Shown: in pieces, positions 49,990 through 60,289 of the stretch | How positions within the stretch are numbered: position 1 is the stretch's first letter | Layout of the letters: every line of letters starts with the position of its first letter | Source: Tiliqua scincoides | Lineage: Eukaryota > Chordata > Lepidosauria > Squamata > Scincidae | Direction of reading: 5' to 3' | Length of the DNA stretch: 64,000 bases | Assembly (NCBI RefSeq): GCF_035046505.1 | Contig: NC_089825.1 | Span: forward strand, 144,001 to 208,000 | Made by a program: the position numbers and the translations under genes | The notes under the pieces: generated by a model | Database searches by the model: none | The model's input: the letters and a program-made list of their open reading frames with translations, nothing else | What the model was told of the DNA's origin: nothing

Positions 49990-50081
49990 GTATTTCAGAA
50001 TTTTGCTATGTATTACTATGTATGTTGTATTGTAGGATGGTACTTATTTGAATAAACACCTATATTCCTAAAATCTATATT
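49990..50081 (+). mobile_element. Element F: 3' tail of a telomere-associated LINE
   Basis: It carries TTGTAGGATGGT near 50,031, AATAAA at 50,051, and the units CCTATATTCCTA and ATCTATATTCCTAA, then telomeric repeat. The 5' limit is uncertain because no coding sequence is left; the boundary with host DNA was not resolved. Confidence 0.7.
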
Positions 50082-50098
50082 CCTAACCCTAACCCTAA
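50082..50098 (+). repeat. Short telomeric repeat between F and G
   Basis: CCTAACCCTAACCCTAA followed by GG at the G junction, in the same orientation as in the left stack. Confidence 0.88.
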
Positions 50099-51574
50099 GG
50101 CGCTCAGGGTGTTATGGGACACGATACTGGTCTTGTGTCTGCTTCTTTTTCCTTGCACCCGCCATCGAATGATGAATCTGCTATGACTTCGGAGACCCCG
50201 AGACGGCTGAAACAGTGGACAGAGGTTGATCGGGAAAAGACCATAGGCGACATCGCAAGGGACTTCCTACAGGAGCAGAATGCTAAACACTTGGACATGC
50301 TGAGAAGAGAGGCACAGGACTGTGGACCCAAGAATTCAAATCAAGAAAGGCGGAAGGACAAAGACAAAGAGAACTCTGCACTGGACTCTGACGGAGGTGC
50401 TATAGTGAGTAAAACAACATACCCCACCGAACTTCCTCTGCTTCCACCCCTCAGAGCCGAGCACAGAACAGAGGGGTGAAAGCCTTACCGACTGCAGTCG
50501 TACAGGGGAGGTGAAAGGTAACAAAAGACCCATGAGCAGTAAAGATGCCTTGCCTGACGTAGACACTGACTCGAGACAATCCCCCAGCTATGCGTCTGCC
50601 ATAGCAGGACGCCGGCTGAGAGGCACCACTTTGAAAGACAAGGATAGGGAAGCAGAGAATGAAAGGGCTAGGCAGGCGCACAGAGATTGTATAGAAAAAG
50701 CCATCTGGGAAGACAATGACTTTTTTACAACAATTCTTTGAGGATAGGCCTCAAGAAAAAGATCCTAGGCAAAGATTTGTGGTGCGCATGAGATACATTG
50801 GGAAACAAAGGGAAAGCTTTGATAGAGTTTTTGTGGAAGAGCATTTTCTGGAAAACTATTTAAGGTTTCCGCAAGGTGAAATATTAGCAATCATTGATCC
50901 TCCGGGCATCCCAGAGATCGATATCTGCTTTCATTCCAAACAGGGTTATCTGTACTTCTGGGAGCTTACCAAGGCAGCGTACCAAAAAGAACCCAGGTAT
51001 GCTCGCGAAATTGTCCTAATACCGCTCTTCAGGGGAGAAACCAAGGTACTGACCATCTTTTTCAGGACTACAACAGTCCCTGAAGATGATGTCAGACTCT
51101 GGCTTAGTCAAAGATGCACAGTTCTCATGCATCCTGAAAAACGGTTTGATGAGAAAGGGTATTGGACTGGGGAATACCGCACTATCATAGCCCTGCAAAG
51201 AGACCCGTATACGGGATGGCTGAGACACTTGCCGAAATTCTTTTTTATGGGTCCGGACAGGGGAGTGACGCGATACAGCGGACAACTCCCGGCATGTTTC
51301 CTATGCGGTGCCTTTGACCACATTAGGAAACAATGTGTCTCAGATGTGTTCCCGATGTGGGATCAGAGGCCACAGAACTACCTTGTGCGATAGACTTATC
51401 ACCTGCAGCCTCTGTGGCCTCAGAGGACATCCCTATAGGCTATGCCCCAAGTCCTACATCAACATTTCGAACCCGCGAGCGTACAATAGGGACCTGAAAA
51501 AGGCAGAGGAAATGGAAAGGGAGGAGGCGTGAAAGAGGGAGGAAAGAAGGAAGAGATCCTTTGAACAGGGAAAA
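50099..51574 (+). mobile_element. Element G: ORF1-only fragment of a telomere-associated LINE
   Basis: A copy containing most of ORF1 and nothing of ORF2. It starts at a CCCTAAGG junction and ends at TTAGGG repeats, so it is truncated at both ends, like element C. Confidence 0.82.
50114..51532 (+). pseudogene. ORF1 of element G, about three frame disruptions
   Basis: An N-terminal polar segment (to a stop near 50,477) precedes SYASAIAGRR and AIWEDNDFF. The RRM-like core (PEIDICFHSKQGYLYFWE, PLFRGETKVLTIFFRTT) spans about 50,716-51,300. The first CCHC knuckle is CFLCGAFDHIRKQC. A frame change there is followed by CSRCGIRGHRTTLC and CSLCGLRGHPYRLC. It ends with a Glu/Lys-rich stretch and TGA at 51,530. 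The protein sequence is intermediate between A and D1. Confidence 0.82.
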
Positions 51575-51642
51575 GGGTTAGGGTTAGGGTTAACCCAAAT
51601 ATGGACCCAAATAACATAACCCTAGGGTTAACCCAAATATGG
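51575..51642. repeat. Inverted telomeric repeats with a duplicated AACCCAAATATGG unit
   Basis: Three GGGTTA units turn directly into AACCC. The junction GGGTTAACCCAAATATGG then occurs a second time after CCCTA, at about 51,625. Both orientations of the telomere motif are present within 70 bases. Confidence 0.85.
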
Positions 51643-53771
51643 CCAGAAAGGAGCTGCTCTCTGGAGCTGCTCTCTAAAGCAAGGAAGATACTTTTGGGAA
51701 CCCTCACAGAGTCTATGCAGTGTTCTCTGGAGGTCGCCGCCTGAATGAAAGCCTTATCTTTGGCAACTGCAGAGTAGTCAGCTTCAGGCGGAAGAATACT
51801 GGCAGCTATTATCCAAACTGGCTGCAGGAGAATGATTTTATCAGAACTCTCCAAGAAGTGTATAGATATTGGAATGATAAGAAGAGAGTGTTGGCCTCTG
51901 CCCAGAGTGTGATAGTGGAGGGGCCGCCTTTCAGGAAGAATATCAAGAGGGGTCGCCCAGACTGCAGCTGGGGAGATTCCTGGAATGGATGTGGGGACTT
52001 TTGGACTCCTTGAAAAAGAGACAGCAAATCAAGATGCAGGCAGAGACGGACAGTCTGCAGACGCAGAAACAACTGATGTACAGCCAGAGGAGACAACGTG
52101 CTGCGGCAGAACGGTGGAGGTGTGGGGGCGTGAGCCGCGGAGGCAGAGGTGACGACATGGACAGTGATGCTGAGGTATTGAGGAGCCTTGTTGCGTATCA
52201 GGGGATGCCCTCTCTTGAGGGATCCCCGCAAACCGGTGACGAATATCAGAAAAGCAGGATTTTTACCCTATCCAAGGGAAAACAGAAGTTTTAGAAGGTT
52301 GCAGTGGGTGGAGGGAGAGAGAGAACGTGAGGCTGGAGCTTTGGGGGACAATGACACCTCAGAAGTTTCAGAGACAGACTCCCTGCAGGCAAAACCCATC
52401 AGCTGGGGATCCCTGCTAGACTTAAGGGAAGGGCAGGAAGGCAGGCAAACACTACAAATCAGGTGTGTAGAGGATGGGCGGTGGAGGGAAGAAGACAGCA
52501 CTAGATGCAGTGATAAGAGACCCTCAGGGGGCAGGGATATAAGAGCAAAAGTGGCAGGGGGTCAGGCTCAGAGCAATAAAGTACAGGCTACTTGTAGTTT
52601 GTTTTCTACCCCCGATTTTCAAGGAAAATGCGGCAGAAGTGAAGGAACTCCGGAGTCAGAGGATGTTGAAAAGGAGGGATGAGCCGCCAGGAATGAGGAG
52701 GCTGGAGCCAGGCCGAAACAGCACCCACAGGACAGAAAGAACCGTGTGAGTACTGATCGTGCACCACAAGAGAGCTCTCCCTGTTCCTTCCTCGGATAAA
52801 GAAGGACAGGGGAAACCTCTGGAAACATCAAAGGACACACAACAGATGACAAAGGACACACAGCAGACTCCGGCCTTCTATGCATCTGCAGCATCGAAAG
52901 GACTGGGACAGAAGGGTGTAGGGCAAAAGAATAGGAATGACTTTTATAGAGACCTGGACTCTGCTTTCTGGGAGGATGATGCTTTCCTGGAACAATTCTA
53001 TGGCCAAATGCCAGAGGAACTGAACCCGAGGCAGCGCTTTGTGACCAGGCTGCGATAAAGGGGTCAGGACGAGACCAAACTGACGAGGAAATTTGTGGCA
53101 GTGGATTTTCTGCAGAATTTCCGGGGTTTCCCTGACGAGGATGTGCTGGCCATCATCATCCCGCCAGGGATTAGGGAAATAGACGTATGCTTCAGGTCAG
53201 AGCGGGCATACCAATTGTTCTGGGAGCTGTGTAGGGCTGCCATACTGATCAACCCCATTTTTCTGAAAGACTTTAACATCATACCTTTGTTTCGAGGGGA
53301 CACTAAGGTACTGACAATATCCTTCAGGTCATTCTGGAGGAGGATATTGCAAAATGGCTGGGTAAAAGGTGCAAGGTGCTCCTTCAACCTGAAAAGAAAA
53401 GGGACGAATGGGGCTACTGGATGGGGGAGTTCAGGGCGATTATCGCTCTGGACCGTGACCCATACATGGGGCAGGTTCGTCATCTCCCCAAGTATTTCTT
53501 CATGGGGGCTGACAGGGGCATCACCCAGTACAGCAGCCAACCAACGGCTTGCTTCCAGTGCGGTGGTTCTGACCACATCAGGAAGCACTGCCAAACAGAG
53601 CTGTGTTCCAAATGTGGCGTGAGGGGCCACAGAACCAGCATTTGTGTCAGGGAGGTGACGTGCAGCCTCTGCAAGGTACGGGGACATGCCTACAGATTCT
53701 GTCCTGAATCGGCTCTTAACGTTCAGTTCCCAGAGGTTTACCAGAGGAATCTGGAAAAGGCGAGAGAAACG
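51643..53771 (+). mobile_element. Element H1: ORF1-only fragment
   Basis: It contains the N-terminal region, linker, RRM-like core and three knuckles of ORF1 but no ORF2. It is fused directly, without telomeric repeat, to a second ORF1 core (H2). Confidence 0.78.
51720..53771 (+). pseudogene. ORF1 of H1, several disruptions
   Basis: The segment VVSFRRKNTGSYYPNWLQEN and IRTLQEVYRYWNDKK matches the helical N-terminal region of A and D2. The linker is broken in several frames (52,000-52,760). The core resumes at FYASAASKGLGQ, FWEDDAFLEQF, a stop after VTRLR (about 53,056), then IREIDVCFRS and PLFRGDTKVLTI. An indel near 53,330 is followed by RDEWGYWMGEFRA and the knuckles CFQCGGSDHIRKHC, CSKCGVRGHRTSIC and CSLCKVRGHAYRFC. 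Confidence 0.8.
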
Positions 53772-54480
53772 GATTTTTTCCGTTTTGTGGTCCGCTCGCG
53801 CCACAGGCTTGGGGAGAGGGCACCAAATTTCACGAGGGAATGGGTGGAGGAGAAATTCCTGGAGAGACACTTAGACTTCTCACCCCAGAGTGTACTGGCG
53901 GTGATCTCGCCCCCGGGGATCCCTGAGATCGATGTGTGCTTGTGGGATGATGCAGGGTACCGTCTCTTTAGGGAGCAGGTGCGGGATGGCTTCAGGAGGG
54001 ATCCTACCTTTGCCCAGGATGTAATCCTGATACCGCTGTTTCAGGGGGAGGCGAAAGTATTAACAATCTTTTTCCGTACCACAGTTGTGTCGGAGAAGGA
54101 CGTCTGGCAGTGATTAGCGCAGCGGTGTACAGTTCTGGGGCCCCCGGAGCATCGTCTCGATATCAGAGGATATTGGATGGGAGAGTACAGGGCAGTGGTG
54201 GCATTAGCGCGGGATGCGTGCACAGGCAGGCTACGCCACCTGCCCAAGTACTTCTTCATGGAAGCAGATCGGGGAGTTACCCGATACAGTGGCCAGCCTC
54301 AGGCCTGTTTCTTATGTGGTGGATTCGACCATATCCGCCGAAACTGCACTTCGGAACTTTGTTCCAAGTGTGGGGTGCAGGGTCACCGCACGGACGCGTG
54401 CGATCGCCCAGTCACCTGCAGCTTATGCGGGGCCCGCAGACACGCATATCGGCTGTGTCTGAACTCGGTGATAAACACTA
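53772..54480 (+). pseudogene. H2: second ORF1 core fused in frame to H1
   Basis: Directly after KARETD of H1 the frame continues with FFRFVVRSRH, the RRM-like core of another copy (PEIDVCLWDD, PLFQGEAKVLTIFF). A stop and frame change follow near 54,111. Then come GEYRAVVALARDACTG and knuckles CFLCGGFDHIRRNC, CSKCGVQGHRTDAC and CSLCGARRHAYRLC. A single frame (53,376-54,113) thus joins the knuckles of one copy to the core of another. Confidence 0.8.
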
Positions 54481-54519
54481 AGCACCGAAGGCTTTTGAGA
54501 GGGAGAGGAAGATTAAATT

Positions 54520-54625
54520 ATGTTAAATTATGTTTTAATCTGTTTTTAATACGTTATAAGCTGCCCTGGGTCCCTTTGGGGAGAAGGGCGAGATAAAAAT
54601 AAAGTTTATTATTATTATTATTTCT
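54520..54625 (+). repeat. SINE-like 3' tail with ATT microsatellite
   Basis: 'Gctgccctgggtccctttgg', an 'agggcgagataaaaataaag' stretch and an ATT run: a tail type common in reptilian interspersed repeats. Family not assigned. Confidence 0.5.
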
Positions 54626-55143
54626 TCCACCAATAGGTAAAGACCTGCCGGATCAACAACATCTATTAAGGATTCACACTGAAAGAGCCAGCGCACTGGT
54701 GGGAAAACCGGAGCCGTCTCAGGTACACTGCTGGGTGCCAAGATGTCTGCTGGACAAAGTACGAGGATGAGAAAGGCGGTATATAAATGCAGAGATAAAT
54801 AAATGAATGAATTCAATGAAAAACTACTATTCCATGGAACCTTACTCAGCAAACATTGCCTTGGTCAACATGATATATTAATGCCACCTCTGAAAAACAC
54901 AAGATCTGGTCAAAACTTCCAGCGAAGATATGATGGACAACGAAAAATCTCCCAGTATTTTGTAAATTTCAGAGATTTCCAGAACTTCCCCATCAGATCA
55001 TGGGAAGTAGAAATGTTTTCTCCACAGAAACAAAATGTTTTCTCAACTTTGTATGTATCGCAAACTTTGGAAATGGAAAAACAAAAGCCACAACACTCAG
55101 GTGTACCCCAATAAGTTCTGAAGAATAAAACTAGGAAGTTACA

Positions 55144-55896
55144 TTTCTCCTGAGTTGCTGAAACGTTTTGAAGATGAGGGGGAAGCGTTCTTGTCCAGGA
55201 TTGTGACAGGTGATGAAACCTGGGTTCACCATTTTGAGCCCGAAACAAAACGACAGTCAATGGAATGGCGTCACCCTCAATCTCCACAGAAGAAAAAATT
55301 CAAAGCAACTGCTTCCGCCGGTAAGGTCATGATCACTGTGCTTTGGGACTGTGAGGGCGTCATACTCGTTGATGTGATGCCAAGAGGCAGCACCATTAAT
55401 TCTGAAGCTTATGTGAAGACATTAACCAAACTCAAGAAGCGCTTCCAGCGACTTTGGCGCCATAACAACCCAGGTGAATGTTTGATTCAACATGATAACG
55501 CTCGGCCTCACACAAGTTTGAGGACTTTGGAACACATCACTAAACAGGGTTGGACTGTGTTACCCCATCCACCCTACAGCCCTGAACGAGCTCCCTCAGA
55601 CCTCTACTTGTTTGGGCCATTAAAGGATGCCATTCACGGAAGACATTTTGAGGATGACGAAAAGGTGATTCGCACAGTGCAGAAATGGCTTCGTGACCAG
55701 AACAAGGAGTGGTACCGACAGGGCATACATGCCCTTGTGTCTCGCTGGAGGAAGGCCACAGAACTGGACGGAGATTACATGGAAAAATAGGGAGTGTAGA
55801 AGAAACATCATTCTTTCTTGTGTGTAAGTTTCACTGTGTTCAATAAATAATTGTTGAAGAAAAAAATGTGGTGCATTACTTTCTGGGCAACCCTCG
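55144..55896 (+). mobile_element. Mariner (DD34D) DNA transposon, 5'-truncated
   Basis: The 3' inverted terminus CTTTCTGGGCAACCCTCG is present, followed by a TA target and repeat-unit sequence (CATGCGGCTTGG). The 5' terminus and the transposase N-terminal DNA-binding half are missing. The sister repeat unit at 57,340-57,380 shows the unoccupied site, reading GGAAGTTACATGCGGCTTGG, so insertion followed the repeat duplication. Confidence 0.88.
55155..55790 (+). CDS. Mariner transposase, catalytic domain only
   Basis: Open for 211 residues to TAG at 55,788. Catalytic Asp residues sit in VTGDETWVHHF, LIQHDNARPHT and SPERAPSDLYLFG. The last two Asp are 34 residues apart, which defines a DD34D mariner. 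The helix-turn-helix DNA-binding N-terminus is absent, and the first codon here is not a native start, so the fragment cannot be a working transposase by itself. Confidence 0.88.
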   Translation: MLKRFEDEGEAFLSRIVTGDETWVHHFEPETKRQSMEWRHPQSPQKKKFKATASAGKVMITVLWDCEGVILVDVMPRGSTINSEAYVKTLTKLKKRFQRLWRHNNPGECLIQHDNARPHTSLRTLEHITKQGWTVLPHPPYSPERAPSDLYLFGPLKDAIHGRHFEDDEKVIRTVQKWLRDQNKEWYRQGIHALVSRWRKATELDGDYMEK

Positions 55897-58680
55897 TACA
55901 TGCGGCTTGGTTCACATGCTGGCTCCAACCTGCTTCCATCTTGCGTTTCAGCCATGTTATTTTTCCTTTACAAACCCTCTATTCTCTACCTTCTGGAATG
56001 GGGGCATGTGAAAGAAAAAATAAAAGTCAGGTTTGCCACTTTCCAGGACTTCCAAAATTACCCTTTATAAGGTTGTCATTACTTTCTACTTGTGTTTGCT
56101 ACGTGCTGCTTGGTTGTCACGCCAGCCTCTTCGACTCCATAGCTCAGATCTGTCTCGCGGTATGTCGACAACGGGCGACATTCAGAGGACAACCTCATGG
56201 ATTGCAAAAGCTGCCAACAGCTCAGTTTGACTTTGCATACGGACAGCTGGGAACAGAACAACTAAAAAAAACAGGAAGGATTTTATCATATTCATTGATA
56301 CAAAAACAGCAAGTGACAATACACAAGCTGGCTGCCATTAGTGAGAATAGGGCTGTCTTTGTGCAATCACCACATGGAATTGTGGTACAGTTCCTGACAA
56401 CACTACTCGCAGGCCATCCAACACATCCAGCTGGACTATTGTGATGGAGACATTTCCAAAACAGTCACCAGGGCAAATGGGTGAAATTTTCAAGACATTA
56501 TACATCTCCATACCAAACCTAGTTAGGATCAAAAAGGCCTTTTGAACAGCAATTTCCCTGCTGGATCGAGGGCAGAATTTCATTTCTGCCCACATTTTTG
56601 CTGAATAGGAGTGCAGGGACAAGGGTAATGTTCAGGAAGGGGCAACACCTCTTCCCCCACTTGCTGCAGCAGTTCCTCATTGTCCTTCCAGCTGTGCTTA
56701 TTTACTGTTGGGCGCATAGCTGGGGCAAAATGAGGACACAATGTCCAGGTAGGGAGTTGGGTGGGGGAAGTGGAAGGATTTCACATTTACATTTGAAAGG
56801 ATACAAAACCCTGCGATTTGGCAAGCCTTCATCATCCAGAAAGTGGCAATAACTATGAGATACGGGGACCAGGAGAAGCCTGCCTATGTAAGACCTCCTT
56901 GAGATCAAAAATCTGAGGATGAAAAAGGAGGTATATAAATACAGAAATAAATACTCCACTGAAAAATACACTGAATACAGAACCCAACAATGTGGTGCAC
57001 TTACGTTTTAAATTCTGAACAAATTCTAAATAAATATTCTGAATAAATAGATATTGGGGTCTAGGAGAAGCCTTCCTACACAGAATGCTCTGGAATACAG
57101 AAATTTAAGGATGAGAACAGCGGTATATAAATACAGAAATAAATAAATAAATGCAATGAAAAATTATTATCCCATGGAACAACTCAGTCCACCACAAAAC
57201 CCATACACCAAAATGGATTTATGCCAGGAAAAATGGTAAGTCAACAGTACTGAATATTGGCTAATTCAACAAATATAGCTTTCTCCTGGATCACAGCTAT
57301 AAACTTTGGAAATGGAAAAACAAAAGCCAATAAGTTCTGCAGAATGAAACTAGGAAGTTACATGCGGCTTGGTTCACATACTGGCTCCAACCTGCTTCCA
57401 TCTTGTGTTTCAGCCATGTTATTTTTTCCTCTATTCTCTACCTTCTGGAATGGGGGCATGTGAAAGAAAAAATAAAAGTCAGGTTCGCCACTTTCCGGAA
57501 CTTCCAAAATTACCCTTTATATAGTCGTCATTACTTTCTACTTCTGTTTGCTACATGCCGCTTGCTGCTTGGTTTGTCACGCCAGCCTCTTTGACTTCAT
57601 GGCTCAGATCTGTCTTGCGATACGTCTACAATGAGCTACAGCGATTCAGAGAATGACCTCCTGGATTGCAAAAGCTGCCAATAGCTCAGTTTTACTTTGT
57701 GTCTCGCTGTGTCCCCAAGGCCAGATATAGGTTGTACAAGCCTGGGAATTTACAGAGGGGGTCTAGGAGCCCGCCTATGTAAAACCTCCTTGAGTTCAGA
57801 AATCTGAGGATGAGAAAGGCAGTACATAAATACAGAAATAAATATTACACTGAACAATTCAAGAGTACAAAACCCGATATTATGGCGTGCTTAAAATGCC
57901 ATTCCTGCAAAAGCAAGAATGAAACGGAACAAGAAAAAAAATAACAAAAAATACTTATTCCATGGTACGAATAGAGAAGCAGTCAATAGCATTACTTACT
58001 TGCAAAAATCTGAATGGGTCTTTTTACAGTACACTTTACTACTATTATTACTATTATTGTTGTTGTTGTTGAGATTTTTAGTCAGTTAGAAGCAACAAAT
58101 CGTTTTTCATGGAACACAAAGTAGCAGTTCCGAGTATAATTTATAAAAGAAATGTAGTTCGAGATCTCAGCTGAGAGGCCATTCAGTCCCTCTTAGGAGG
58201 CCGTTTGTGTCTAGCTGTGTGCCCTAGGCCGGGTACAGGTTGTACAAGCCTGGGAACTTACAGAGCGGGTACTGCCACCAACCTTGAAGCAGGACAATGT
58301 TCAGGGAGGGGCAACACCTCTTCCCCCACTTGCTGCTTCTCTGCTTCTTTTTGTCCTTCCAGCTGTGCTTACTTACTGTTGGGCACATAGCTGGGGGAAC
58401 TGAAGACACAATGTCCAGGTAGGGAGTTGTGGAGGAAGTGGAAGGCTGAAGGAGCTCCCTCGCACCTACGCCTTCTTATTGGAAAAGGCACACGTACTTT
58501 TTTCAGTCAACTTGGGTTTGGGAACCTGTATGCATCAATGTGCAGTTCTACATACCCCAGTAGTAACTGTATCCTACTAATAATCCAGAAGCCCACCTAT
58601 GTTCCACTCTCCCTGGAAACAGTGCTCACAAGGTGGCTACATGGATTTAAGCAGTCAACTTTTACAGTGAATACCTAGAC

Positions 58681-58896
58681 CAGCAATTTTCAACCTTTTT
58701 CACCTTATGGCACACTGACAAGGCACTAAAATAATCAAGGCACACCATCAGATTTTTGTCAACTGACAAGGCACACTATGCTGCCAGCTGGCCCTACTAA
58801 TCCCCCATTGGCCTTACTAATTAATGACCCTCCCCCAAACTCCTGTGAACCACTCACGGCACACCAATGTGCCACAGCAGTGGTTGAAAATGGTTG
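58681..58896. mobile_element. Short hAT-like nonautonomous repeat
   Basis: Left end CAGCAATTTTCAACC and right end GGTTGAAAATGGTTG are imperfect inverted termini. The interior has 'cttatggcacactgac' and 'aaggcacac' motifs typical of such repeats. Confidence 0.5.
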
Positions 58897-59465
58897 ATCC
58901 AGACACTATGAAGTTAGTGACAGATTCTGACCCCAAGTGTGCGGTGCCTATTTGTGAGTCTGCCTTCAGTGATCCCAAAGCAACCTGTTCAGTTTCCTAC
59001 ACCAGTACACCAGGCAGTGAAACTCACGTAGCTGACACTACGCAATAGAGAAGGGTCAAAACATCTCCACACTCAGTACAATGGATATGTTAAACCTATG
59101 CTAGTGGACGAATACACTCAGCACTATAGTTCTGCAGACGTTACTAAAAGTTATGCACGAGGCACATGTGAAATGTCCTAAGAATCCAACTTATTTTGTG
59201 TAAAAAGCTTTGCACCCTCCCTTCGGGGAGTGCTCCAACAACCAGTGTCTTTAGCCATCGTGCTTAGTCGTTGCACATGAGAAAGAGGGTCCCTTGATCT
59301 TTCCAACCTTGTGCAATTATTGAACATGTCACACCAGGCTAACCACACCTGAGGCATGAATCAGAAATGTATGCAAAACTTCACAAACACGACAAATTCT
59401 ACAGTGTTCCAATCTGGCTATGCTGTCTGGTAATGCAGACATTACCAGACATTAATGCAGTCTGG
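58897..59465. other. No gene recognised
   Basis: Unremarkable intergenic sequence between repeats. Confidence 0.5.
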
Positions 59466-59680
59466 TTTTGAAGAGACACTTTGCCAACAGTCTGAGGCTA
59501 AGAGGCAAAGAAGGAAGGCCCATAGCCAGGGAGACAGACCAGGGACAGACTGCACTTGCTCCCGGTGTGGAAGGGATTGTCACTCCTGGATTGGCCTTTT
59601 CAGCCACACTAGACGCTGTGCCAGAACCACCTTTCAGAGCGCGATACCATAGTCTTTCGAGACTGAAGGTTGCCAATACT
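59466..59680 (+). mobile_element. LINE 3' fragment, same family as 39,480-40,066
   Basis: It encodes the last 60 or so residues ([20 protein letters not shown], then [20 protein letters not shown]) and the same 3' terminus. It is nearly identical to the copy in the DPP3 intron, so both inserted fairly recently. Confidence 0.8.
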
Positions 59681-60289
59681 AATGCAACGGGTCACTCGCT
59701 GCAGCGAAGTCAAGCTTCTTTCTTACATAAAATCCTAGAACTCCTCAGTTGCATCCCATATGAGTTCTGGCCAAGAATATTCTGTAATACTGATGGATCA
59801 CCACAGCTTGATTTATCAACTCCTAACAGACTTTGTTCCACCCACAGGCACCATAGAAATTGGAAAAAAGTTAAGAATGATAGGTGTGGATACACTTATT
59901 AGGAACCTTACATCAATCAGAGGCTTATCGATTAGTCAAGGTCAAAATCCGGGATATAGAGCCGCAGGAGCTCTGGTATGCAGCAAACATGTCCCCTGCT
60001 GTGCTTACATACAGGTGCGCACCATTAATGACAGGGATACTTTCTCCTACCCTTTGTTATGTGATTAGGTGATTAAGTGAACATTCAGTCCAATCTATTG
60101 CCTTTGTTGTGCAGACACTGGCTGGCTACATAGGCTACTGGAGATAGATTGCCTCTTCTTTGCATTAAGAGCCTCTCTGCTGTGTAAACAGACATTCTGC
60201 TGCGGCTATGGGAGATGCGATTGCCTCTAAGAGCATCTTTATTGTGCTTTGACCACCATCATATATGCGGTCCGTCATTAGGCAAACAC

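Larger units (their letters stand above)
54700..58440 (+). repeat. Diverged tandem copies of a 1.5-1.7 kb noncoding unit
   Basis: Stretches recur in order. 'Tccatggaac' plus 'ggaaatggaaaaacaaaagc' occur near 54,830/55,070 and 57,175/57,310. 'Gcggcttggttcacat' plus 'ccaacctgcttccatcttg' occur at 55,903 and 57,364. 'Ggggcaacacctcttccccc' occurs at 56,640 and 58,310, and 'ggacacaatgtccaggtagg' at 56,733 and 58,395. No protein was recognised. It may be satellite-like or a local segmental duplication. Confidence 0.7.

Noticed and set aside
54840-55140. N-terminal half of the mariner transposase just upstream of the catalytic part
   Set aside because: The sequence matches the neighbouring noncoding repeat unit instead, so the half is truly missing.
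59760-60068. Short open frame as a host gene
   Set aside because: No recognisable protein, no splice signals and repeat-rich surroundings.
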